The position numbers were made by a program, and so were the translations under genes. Under the pieces are notes generated by a model. That model saw only the letters and a program-made list of their open reading frames with translations. It did no database searches and was not told the origin of the DNA. Shown here in pieces: positions 1 to 5,239 of a stretch of DNA of 6,476 nt (position 1 is its first letter; each line of letters begins with the position of its first letter). The DNA lies in the NCBI GenBank assembly GCA_030426005.1, contig JAUHZM010000178.1:1-6476 (forward strand), written 5' to 3'. This stretch comes from Gammaproteobacteria bacterium. Lineage in GTDB: Bacteria > Pseudomonadota > Gammaproteobacteria > Arenicellales > Arenicellaceae.

Positions 1-66
1 AATTCGATTTCCGAAGGCGCACGTATGTCTGCTTTGATAGACCGTGCGCTGAATAAACGCGACTAG
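1..66 (+). CDS. rbfA: RbfA, 30S ribosome-binding factor A, C-terminal end only
   Basis: Frame 1 is open from the first base and ends at the TAG at 64-66, giving 21 residues that begin NSISEGARMSALIDRAL. The S-x-x-E-G-x-R-M-S segment is the conserved C-terminal signature of RbfA, comparable to SLVEGMRMSNL in E. coli. RbfA is a small KH-fold protein that binds the immature 30S subunit and helps 16S rRNA 5' end maturation, especially in the cold. The following gene is truB, the usual neighbour of rbfA in Gammaproteobacteria, which supports the call from so short a fragment. The rest of the gene lies left of the window. Confidence 0.85.
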   Translation, partial: NSISEGARMSALIDRALNKRD

Positions 67-97
67 CTTTCTGCTTGTCTCTCTGATCGCTGAACGA

Positions 98-117
98 AGT
101 TGCCCTGGTTGGCGACT
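98..117 (+). other. Small stem-loop in the rbfA-truB spacer
   Basis: AGTTGCC (98-104) can pair with GGCGACT (111-117), including one G-U pair, around a 6-base loop. No T-run follows, so it is not an intrinsic terminator. It could be a processing or mRNA-stabilising hairpin ahead of truB. The 78-base spacer shows no convincing promoter, so truB is probably read through from the upstream rbfA operon. A 7-bp stem can arise by chance. Confidence 0.25.
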
Positions 118-144
118 CTCTGCTAATCGAGGCGTGCGACAGTA

Positions 145-1038
145 ATGCAATATCGATCTAAGAAACGCGACATTCACGGTGTCATCTTGCTGGACAAGCC
201 AGCGGGAATGAGTTCAAACAAAGCACTGCAACGAGTTAAAAGTCGGTTCCAGGCACGTAAAGCCGGGCATACCGGCAGTCTAGATCCGCTTGCGACTGGG
301 CTGTTGCCAATCTGTCTCGGACAAGCCACCAAAGTGTGCGAGTACTTCTTACATTCGCATAAACGCTATTCGACTGTGATTAAGCTGGGTGTTATTACGG
401 ATACCTGGGATGCTGACGGCGAGGTATTGGAGACACATACGGTAGATGTCTCCGACGATGCTTTGCAGGCAGCACTGGACGCATTTCGAGGTGAAATACA
501 GCAAGTTCCACCGATGTTCAGCGCCTTAAAGAAGAATGGCCAGCCGTTGTACAAGCTGGCTCGGCAAGGTGAAGAAATCGAACGTGAGGCGCGGACCATG
601 ACGGTATACGATCTGCAAGCCGAGCGACTCAACGATGATCTAGTGCGTCTCGACGTGCATTGTTCCAGTGGTTTTTATATACGCTCGCTCGCTTATGATC
701 TGGGACAGGCCTTAGGATGCGGTGCCCACGTAACCGAGCTGCGCCGAACTGAAAGCAAAGGAATATCGGTGTCCGATGCCTTATCGCTTGAGGCGGTCGA
801 GCAAGCGGAACTCGACGACATTCTGTTGCCAATTGACAGTTTACTGCTGGACTTTCCAAGCGTTGGATTAAGCTCAGCACAAATCGACAGTCTGCGCCAA
901 GGTCGACCTACGCCCGCCGGTGAAGTTAAGACTATGGGGTTGTCGCGGTTTACTGGTGAGGATGGCGCCTTATTCGCAGTAGGCGAGGTTTTACCCAATG
1001 GGCTGCTCAAGACGCACAAAATGTTTGTGTTTGATTAG
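145..1038 (+). CDS. truB: TruB, tRNA pseudouridine(55) synthase
   Basis: TruB isomerises U55 in the T-loop of nearly all tRNAs to pseudouridine and also acts as a tRNA folding chaperone in the cytoplasm. The protein has 297 residues, slightly shorter than E. coli TruB (314). The catalytic domain covers about residues 10-185. It has the motif GHTGSLDPLATG with the catalytic aspartate D47, the KRY motif with the conserved active-site tyrosine Y75, and GFYIRSLAYDLG (176-187) with the conserved arginine R180. The remainder, to residue 297, matches the PUA-like C-terminal domain position. The ATG at 145 is preceded by GAGG at 129-132, a rather long 12-base spacing, and gives the normal family N-terminus (DIHGVILLDKPAGMSS). 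It sits between rbfA and rpsO as in E. coli. The assignment is essentially certain. Confidence 0.98.
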   Translation: MQYRSKKRDIHGVILLDKPAGMSSNKALQRVKSRFQARKAGHTGSLDPLATGLLPICLGQATKVCEYFLHSHKRYSTVIKLGVITDTWDADGEVLETHTVDVSDDALQAALDAFRGEIQQVPPMFSALKKNGQPLYKLARQGEEIEREARTMTVYDLQAERLNDDLVRLDVHCSSGFYIRSLAYDLGQALGCGAHVTELRRTESKGISVSDALSLEAVEQAELDDILLPIDSLLLDFPSVGLSSAQIDSLRQGRPTPAGEVKTMGLSRFTGEDGALFAVGEVLPNGLLKTHKMFVFD

Positions 1039-1083
1039 GAAGCTGTTGATTTATTAATAAATTTTGCTGTTTTCAATGATTTT

Positions 1084-1114
1084 TTGGTGCTTTTTTAACT
1101 CAAACAGTTAGAAT
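1084..1114 (+). promoter_or_regulatory. Candidate sigma70 promoter for rpsO
   Basis: A good -10 hexamer, TAGAAT (1109-1114, five of six to consensus), lies 19 bases after a weak -35, TTGGTG (1084-1089). The bases upstream (about 1048-1083) are very A/T-rich and could act as an UP element. The bases just after the -10 (1116-1121) are CGCGCC, a GC-rich discriminator typical of stringently controlled ribosomal promoters. Transcription would start near 1121. E. coli also has a dedicated rpsO promoter after truB. The long spacer and weak -35 limit confidence. Confidence 0.45.
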
Positions 1115-1123
1115 ACGCGCCAC

Positions 1124-1141
1124 ATCGACGTGTTCGTCGAT
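1124..1141 (+). other. Perfect 7-bp hairpin at the 5' end of the rpsO leader
   Basis: ATCGACG (1124-1130) pairs perfectly with CGTCGAT (1135-1141) around the loop TGTT, and the stem runs into TTTT at 1141-1144. For transcripts arriving from truB it could be a weak terminator or pause. For transcripts from the predicted promoter it would sit at the extreme 5' end and could protect the mRNA from 5'-dependent decay. The T-run is short, so I do not call a firm terminator. Confidence 0.4.
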
Positions 1142-1148
1142 TTTGGTG

Positions 1149-1198
1149 CACTGGTTTCCACCCTTCAGGGAATCCGTGTTTAGTAACGAATGAAGAGG
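1149..1198 (+). promoter_or_regulatory. Candidate S15 autoregulatory leader (hairpin plus pseudoknot over the RBS)
   Basis: The leader can form a 9-bp interrupted stem: CAC (1149-1151) with GTG (1176-1178), GG (1153-1154) with CC (1174-1175), and TTCC (1156-1159) with GGAA (1169-1172). It leaves a bulged T, a T-T mismatch and a 9-base loop (1160-1168). Within that loop CTTCA (1163-1167) is exactly complementary to TGAAG (1191-1195), which overlaps the Shine-Dalgarno region (GAAGAGG, 1192-1198). E. coli rpsO is repressed by S15 trapping a pseudoknot at its ribosome-binding site. The geometry here suggests the same kind of control. S15 binding itself is inferred. Confidence 0.45.
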
Positions 1199-1206
1199 AT
1201 AATATT

Positions 1207-1476
1207 ATGGCATTAACCGCCGCTGACAAAGCTGCCATCGTGGCAGAGTATCAAGTAAAAGAAGGTGACACCGGTTCCCCAGAAGTCCAAATTGCACTGC
1301 AAACTGCACGCATCAAAGATTTGTCACCACACTTCAAAGAGCACATTCATGACCACCACTCGCGCCAAGGTTTGCTGCGTCTGGTTAACAGTCGTCGTAA
1401 ATTGCTCGATTACTTGAAGAAAAGCGACGTCGAGCGCTATCGATCACTTATCAAGCGTCTAGGCTTGCGTAAGTAA
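1207..1476 (+). CDS. rpsO: Ribosomal protein S15 (uS15)
   Basis: S15 is a primary 16S rRNA-binding protein of the 30S platform that contacts the central-domain three-way junction and nucleates S6/S18 binding. The protein has 89 residues, the same length as in E. coli. It contains the family signatures GDTGSPEVQ (20-28) and HDHHSRQGLL (48-57), followed by the basic helix NSRRKLLDYLKK and the terminal IKRLGLRK. The ATG at 1207 follows a strong Shine-Dalgarno, GAAGAGG (1192-1198), eight bases upstream. The gene has its own likely promoter and leader and is closed by an intrinsic terminator, with pnp downstream, as in the E. coli rpsO-pnp operon. Confidence 0.99.
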   Translation: MALTAADKAAIVAEYQVKEGDTGSPEVQIALQTARIKDLSPHFKEHIHDHHSRQGLLRLVNSRRKLLDYLKKSDVERYRSLIKRLGLRK

Positions 1477-1488
1477 TCAACGATTTTG

Positions 1489-1522
1489 CAAAGGCCTTGT
1501 CAGATGATGAGGCCTTTGTTTT
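1489..1522 (+). terminator. Intrinsic terminator after rpsO
   Basis: CAAAGGCCT (1489-1497) pairs perfectly with AGGCCTTTG (1510-1518). The loop can close further through two G-U pairs, T-A and C-G, to leave AGAT. A short T-rich tract (1519-1522, TTTT) follows. It lies 12 bases after the rpsO stop, the position of terminator t1 in E. coli, where partial read-through supplies pnp. With no clear pnp promoter downstream, this terminator is probably also leaky. Confidence 0.8.
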
Positions 1523-1523
1523 A

Positions 1524-1622
1524 TGGACCTTTCAAGTTTTGGGGACGCTTGGCAAGGGGGAATGGATATCAAGCTTTGTGTGTATTCCGACCGACTTGCC
1601 GTCGATTCAGCTCAATGGTCCA
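1524..1622 (+). promoter_or_regulatory. Long interrupted stem in the pnp leader (probable RNase III/PNPase autoregulatory hairpin)
   Basis: Three nested complementary segments fold about 99 bases into one arm. TGGACC (1524-1529) pairs with GGTCCA (1617-1622). GAC plus GGCAAG (1544-1546 and 1551-1556) pair with CTTGCC plus GTC (1595-1603). GGAATG (1559-1564) pairs with TATTCC (1583-1588). In E. coli the pnp leader carries a long stem-loop that RNase III cleaves, after which PNPase represses its own mRNA. The position directly before pnp and the nested order support the same role. Large internal loops remain, and RNase III cleavage is inferred. Confidence 0.5.
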
Positions 1623-1636
1623 GATTTTGTAGGAAA

Positions 1637-1661
1637 GCCCAAGCGCAATAGGGCGTGCGGG
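1637..1661 (+). other. Second, smaller hairpin near the pnp start
   Basis: Two alternative folds are visible. In one, GCCC (1637-1640) pairs with GGGC (1651-1654). In the other, CCC (1638-1640) and GCGC (1643-1646) pair with GGG (1659-1661) and GTGC (1655-1658), with one G-U and a two-base bulge. Just downstream lies the perfect A/T palindrome ATAAATATTTAT (1665-1676), which leaves an AU-rich, weakly structured ribosome-binding region. The folding has not been computed. Confidence 0.25.
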
Positions 1662-1688
1662 AAGATAAATATTTATAGGTAAAAATGT

Positions 1689-3773
1689 ATGTCAAAGGTA
1701 ACGAAAACCTTTCAATTTGGTGAACACGAGTTCAAATTAGAAACCGGCGAGATCGCTCGCCAGGCCGATTCGGCCATCATCGCTAGCTGTGGCGACACCA
1801 CAGTCATGGTCACGGTAGTTAACAAAATTTCCGGTGAGCCAAAAGATTTCATGCCTCTCACAGTTGATGTTGAGGAGCGCACATACGCCGCTGGTAAAAT
1901 TCCAGGTGGCTTCTTCCGTCGTGAAGGTCGTCCTTCTGAAAAGGCGATTTTGACTTGTCGTTTGATCGACCGTCCACTACGCCCATTGTTCCCGAAGGGC
2001 TTTGGCTATGACGTTCAGGTGGTAGTCACTATCGTATCAATCGATCCAAATATTGATACTGAGATCGTATCACTGGTTGGTGCATCTGCAGCGCTTGCGA
2101 CGTCTGGTATCCCTTTCAATGGCCCAGTTGGTGCAGCACGCGTTGGTTATATCAACAACGAATATGTATTAAACCCAACCATGGATCAACTCGAAGCGTC
2201 GGATCTTGATCTGGTTGTTGCCGGTACACAAGACGCAGTATTGATGGTTGAATCAGAAGCGAATGTTTTGTCGGAAGATGTGATGCTTGGTGCGGTCATG
2301 TATGGCCACCAAGAGTCCCAAAAAGCGATCAACGCGATTAAAGAGCTCGCCGCTGAAGTGGCGAAGCCAATGAAAGAATGGACACCGCCAGCAGAAGATG
2401 CGTCGGTAAGTCAAAAAGTTGCTGAAATCTCGAAGGCGGCTTTGGAAGACGCATTCTCTACCGCGAGTAAGGTTGATCGTGTGGCAAAAATTTCAACGGC
2501 ACACAGCGATGTGTTGGCTGCCATGGTTAGCGACGAGTCTACAGTCGCTGAGATTGACGCAGTTAATGCTGCATTCAAAGATTTAGAAAAAGACATTGTA
2601 CGTGGGCGCATCATTGCGGGCGAGAAACGTATTGATGGTCGTGACACAACGACTGTTCGCCCAATCGCGGTACGCACCGGTGTTTGGCCACGTACGCACG
2701 GCTCGGCCTTGTTCACACGCGGTGAAACCCAGGCTGTGGTTGCAGCCACTTTAGGCACCGAACGTGATGCACAACGTATCGACGCGCTGGAAGGCGACAT
2801 TACTGATCGCTTTATGCTGCACTACAACTTCCCACCGTACTCGGTTGGCGAAACAGGTCGCGTTGGCTCACCAAAGCGTCGCGAAATTGGTCACGGTCGT
2901 TTAGCGCGTCGCGGTGTTGCTGCTGTCTTGCCAAGCGCTGAGGAATTCCCTTACGTCATTCGAGTGGTATCTGAGATCACAGAATCCAACGGCTCAAGCT
3001 CAATGGCTTCGGTGTGTGGTTCATCGCTTGCGATGATGGACGCTGGTGTACCGATCAAAGCACCCGTTGCTGGTATCGCGATGGGCTTGATCAAAGAGGG
3101 CGATAACTTTGCGGTATTGACTGACATTTTGGGTGATGAAGATCACCTGGGTGACATGGACTTCAAAGTGGCCGGTACACCAGAAGGTATTACTGCGCTG
3201 CAAATGGACATCAAGATTGATGGCATCACTGAAGAAATCATGACGCAAGCGCTGTCGCAAGCAAAAGATGCGCGAATTCACATTTTGGGTGAAATGGCGA
3301 AAGTTATATCTGAGCCACGTGCTGAGATGTCGGACCATGCTCCACGTATCATCACCTTTAAAATCAATCCGGATAAAATCCGCGACGTTATCGGTAAAGG
3401 TGGTGCGGTTATTCGTGCGCTTTGCGAAGAAACGGGTGCCACCATTGATCTTGAAGACGACGGTACCGTGAATGTCGCGTCTGTTGATGGGGCGGCTGGT
3501 GCGGAAGCACGTCGTCGTATCGAGGAGATTACTGCGGATATCGAAGTTGATCGTGTGTACAAAGGCAAGGTCGTCAAAATCATGGAGTTTGGTGCGTTCG
3601 TAAACGTGCTGCCAGGTAAAGACGGTTTGGTTCACATCTCGCAAATCTCGAATGAGCGTGTTGAGAATGTGGCAGACCACTTGTCTGAAGGCGACGAAGT
3701 TACCGTCAAGGTGCTAGAAGTCGATAAGCAAGGTCGCGTGCGTCTTTCGATGAAAGCGGTTGAGAACAGCTAG
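1689..3773 (+). CDS. pnp: Polynucleotide phosphorylase (PNPase)
   Basis: PNPase is a trimeric 3'-5' exoribonuclease that uses phosphate to release nucleoside diphosphates, degrades mRNA with RNase E in the degradosome, and can add 3' tails. The 694 residues show the full family layout: RNase PH domain 1 (about 10-145, with FFRREG at 75-80), an all-helical linker (about 150-310), RNase PH domain 2 (about 320-500, with NGSSSM at 434-439 and catalytic aspartates D485 and D491 in DEDHLGDMDF), a KH domain (about 550-615, IGKGG at 568-572) and an S1 domain (about 620-690). It is shorter than E. coli PNPase (711) because the Ala/Pro/Glu-rich tail after S1 is absent. The chosen ATG gives the usual MSK-FQFGEHEF N-terminus. 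The Shine-Dalgarno is weak (AGG, 1677-1679), and an out-of-frame ATG sits four bases upstream at 1685. Confidence 0.99.
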   Translation: MSKVTKTFQFGEHEFKLETGEIARQADSAIIASCGDTTVMVTVVNKISGEPKDFMPLTVDVEERTYAAGKIPGGFFRREGRPSEKAILTCRLIDRPLRPLFPKGFGYDVQVVVTIVSIDPNIDTEIVSLVGASAALATSGIPFNGPVGAARVGYINNEYVLNPTMDQLEASDLDLVVAGTQDAVLMVESEANVLSEDVMLGAVMYGHQESQKAINAIKELAAEVAKPMKEWTPPAEDASVSQKVAEISKAALEDAFSTASKVDRVAKISTAHSDVLAAMVSDESTVAEIDAVNAAFKDLEKDIVRGRIIAGEKRIDGRDTTTVRPIAVRTGVWPRTHGSALFTRGETQAVVAATLGTERDAQRIDALEGDITDRFMLHYNFPPYSVGETGRVGSPKRREIGHGRLARRGVAAVLPSAEEFPYVIRVVSEITESNGSSSMASVCGSSLAMMDAGVPIKAPVAGIAMGLIKEGDNFAVLTDILGDEDHLGDMDFKVAGTPEGITALQMDIKIDGITEEIMTQALSQAKDARIHILGEMAKVISEPRAEMSDHAPRIITFKINPDKIRDVIGKGGAVIRALCEETGATIDLEDDGTVNVASVDGAAGAEARRRIEEITADIEVDRVYKGKVVKIMEFGAFVNVLPGKDGLVHISQISNERVENVADHLSEGDEVTVKVLEVDKQGRVRLSMKAVENS

Positions 3774-3787
3774 TTCTCGACATATTT

Positions 3788-3816
3788 AAAAAGGCTCGCT
3801 ACGGCGGGCCTTTTTT
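3788..3816 (+). terminator. Strong intrinsic terminator after pnp
   Basis: A 12-bp stem runs from 3788-3799 (AAAAAGGCTCGC) to 3804-3815 (GCGGGCCTTTTT) with one G-U pair. It is capped by TACG between C and G, which in RNA is the exceptionally stable cUNCGg tetraloop. The T-run 3811-3816 follows. It lies 14 bases after the pnp stop and should separate pnp cleanly from ubiK. Confidence 0.93.
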
Positions 3817-3870
3817 GTGCCCAGAGAATAAGAGTGCGACTTGCGTTAATTGGAAATCACAAATATTCGC

Positions 3871-3899
3871 TAGACATGGTGCTAAGCTAAGAACACAAT
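3871..3899 (+). promoter_or_regulatory. Candidate sigma70 promoter for ubiK
   Basis: TAGACA (3871-3876, five of six to the -35 consensus) is followed after exactly 17 bases by CACAAT (3894-3899, four of six to the -10 consensus). Transcription would start near 3906 and give a leader of about 27 bases. The strong pnp terminator upstream means ubiK needs its own promoter, which supports the call. Confidence 0.4.
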
Positions 3900-3928
3900 A
3901 CGCCCATTATTGTTCAACCGATTTGAAC
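3895..3928 (+). other. Two overlapping inverted repeats before ubiK
   Basis: ACAATA (3895-3900) is the inverse of TATTGT (3908-3913), and GTTCAA (3912-3917) is the inverse of TTGAAC (3923-3928). The two pairs share bases 3912-3913. The first overlaps the predicted -10 and start site and could be an operator. The second forms a 6-bp RNA hairpin ending four bases before the ubiK ATG, where a Shine-Dalgarno would normally be. None is present. Confidence 0.35.
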
Positions 3929-3932
3929 GTCT

Positions 3933-4187
3933 ATGACTGATATTCCAAACGCCGCCTCTGACATTATCCAGCGTATCATGCAAACCGCCAAAGCCGCGGT
4001 GCCAGATACCTTGAGCGCCGACTTGCGTGAGAATGTTCGTGCGGCAATTCAAGAAGTTATCAGCGACCTGGATGTGGTGACCCGCGAGGAACTGGATACG
4101 CAAAAGGAAGTCTTACAGCGTACGCGTGCTAAGGTCGATGAAATGGAAAAAGTGATCTCTGAGTTAGAAAAAAAGCTCGGGATGTAA
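3933..4187 (+). CDS. ubiK: UbiK, ubiquinone biosynthesis accessory factor (YqiC/BMFP family)
   Basis: UbiK assists aerobic ubiquinone synthesis together with UbiJ. The family (formerly YqiC, membrane fusogenic activity) consists of small helical proteins that trimerise through a C-terminal coiled coil and interact with membranes. The 84 residues show an amphipathic N-terminal helix region (about 8-45), then the family hallmark LDVVTREELDTQ (46-57) and a coiled coil of charged heptads to LEKKLG. E. coli UbiK is longer (about 96) because of a Pro-rich tail that is missing here. An in-frame TGA at 3924-3926 leaves ATG 3933 as the first possible start. No Shine-Dalgarno is visible. The gene stands alone between the pnp terminator and the convergent minus-strand genes. 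Confidence 0.9.
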   Translation: MTDIPNAASDIIQRIMQTAKAAVPDTLSADLRENVRAAIQEVISDLDVVTREELDTQKEVLQRTRAKVDEMEKVISELEKKLGM

Positions 4188-4207
4188 TTGGCACGTCCTC
4201 TAATAAT

Positions 4208-5230
4208 TCAGGCGGCAAATAGGTAGTCCTCAAGCTCGATCTGTCCCGCTTCTGCGAGCGCCTGGTGGATTTTTTCACGCGCACCACGTGCGGCGACTGC
4301 CACCACCACAAACGGGTGCAATGACTGAATATCGTGCTCTTCCAGTGGTGCATCAACCACCCAAACTGGTTTGTTTCGTTTTTCACCATTCTGAAGTTTC
4401 GGATTCACGTCGATGAAATGACGAACGCGAATGCCGGCCTGCGTCAACAGATCATGTAGTTTTAAGCCGGTCGGCCCCGTGCCCCAGATCACGCATTCCT
4501 GTCGACCAAGTTGCTGTAAAACCTGACTCAAATAATGCGCCTTACAGGCCAGAAATTGTGATTTGTTATAGCGTGACTGCGCGCGTGAAGTACGTTCTGG
4601 ATAGTCTCGCCAGTGCAATAGGGCTTCGGCGTTCGGTTTGCCGAACTGATACCCGTGCAAGTGCGCGCGACACCAGAGATCATAATCTTCCGGCCAGGGC
4701 GTATCATGATAACCACCCAGGGCATCGATAACATCGCGGTGAAACATCGCGGTAGGATGGGGAATACAACTTTCGACGAACATATTGCGCTGAATTGCCT
4801 GGGGAGTACATTGTTGATTGATCCACGTTTGGTAAAGCGCATACCCGCCGCCCAGCTCGCCCACGTCGGCAAATAATCGTACCTTAGCGCCCGCAATAGC
4901 GATCTCAGGGTTTTGTTGCAGGTAGGCCAGTTGTGTCGCCAGGCGTGCTGGCGCGGCGATGTCGTCTCCATCCATGCGTGCGATGTATGGATACTGTGCC
5001 ACAGCAATGCCGTGATTGAGTGCGGGAACGATGCCGTTGCCCAGTGAGTCCACGCAGAGCACACGATCATCGGTCACGAGTTGTTCAATTGCCCCATCGG
5101 TGGAACCGTCGTTGACAATGATGAGCTCCAATAAGCGATGTGTTTGATGCAGGATACTGTCGACCGCCGCTTGCAGGTACGGGTCGGCGTTATACACCGG
5201 CATGACGACGCTGATACCTGAATCCGTCAA
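4208..5230 (-). CDS. Family 2 glycosyltransferase with a C-terminal Rossmann-like domain
   Basis: The 340-residue protein has a GT-A fold glycosyltransferase domain in residues 1-240. It shows SVVMPVYN (7-14), the nucleotide-binding IIVNDGSTD (37-45), the metal-binding DGDD (87-90) and the catalytic-type PEDYDLW (180-186). Residues 245-340 form a second domain beginning VIWGTGPTGLKL, with a G-x-G-x-x-G loop (G250, G252, G255), then FIDVNP (272-277) and VVVAVAARG. This resembles a nucleotide-binding Rossmann fold like the N-terminal domain of PglD-type acyltransferases. No signal peptide or membrane segment is evident. The start is TTG at 5230: the upstream in-frame TAA at 5240-5242 is the arsS stop, and the next ATG (codon 10) would cut the first beta strand. 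It is almost certainly co-transcribed with arsS. Donor and acceptor sugars cannot be told. A role in modifying an arsenosugar is a guess from context; a surface polysaccharide is the alternative. Confidence 0.85.
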   Translation of the reverse strand: MTDSGISVVMPVYNADPYLQAAVDSILHQTHRLLELIIVNDGSTDGAIEQLVTDDRVLCVDSLGNGIVPALNHGIAVAQYPYIARMDGDDIAAPARLATQLAYLQQNPEIAIAGAKVRLFADVGELGGGYALYQTWINQQCTPQAIQRNMFVESCIPHPTAMFHRDVIDALGGYHDTPWPEDYDLWCRAHLHGYQFGKPNAEALLHWRDYPERTSRAQSRYNKSQFLACKAHYLSQVLQQLGRQECVIWGTGPTGLKLHDLLTQAGIRVRHFIDVNPKLQNGEKRNKPVWVVDAPLEEHDIQSLHPFVVVAVAARGAREKIHQALAEAGQIELEDYLFAA

Positions 5231-5239
5231 GCGCGTCGT

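Noticed and set aside
1497..1682. 61-codon plus-strand reading frame between rpsO and pnp starting at TTG
   Set aside because: It begins inside the rpsO terminator stem, has no ribosome-binding site, covers the pnp leader hairpin and resembles no known family.
2411..2800. 129-codon minus-strand reading frame antisense to pnp
   Set aside because: It has Ser/Ala/Arg-rich low-information content and overlaps the second RNase PH domain. It is a shadow frame.
3021..3680. 219-codon minus-strand reading frame antisense to pnp
   Set aside because: It lies wholly opposite highly conserved PNPase domains. Its composition, rich in Thr, Arg and Phe, is typical of an antisense shadow, with no recognisable motif.
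4168..4174. Run of seven A (seven T on the minus strand) as a terminator for the arsS-glycosyltransferase unit
   Set aside because: It lies within the ubiK coding end, and no complementary stem precedes it on the minus strand.
4528..5070. 180-codon minus-strand frame overlapping the glycosyltransferase
   Set aside because: It is the same strand in another frame. The overlapped frame has clear GT2 motifs and this one has none.
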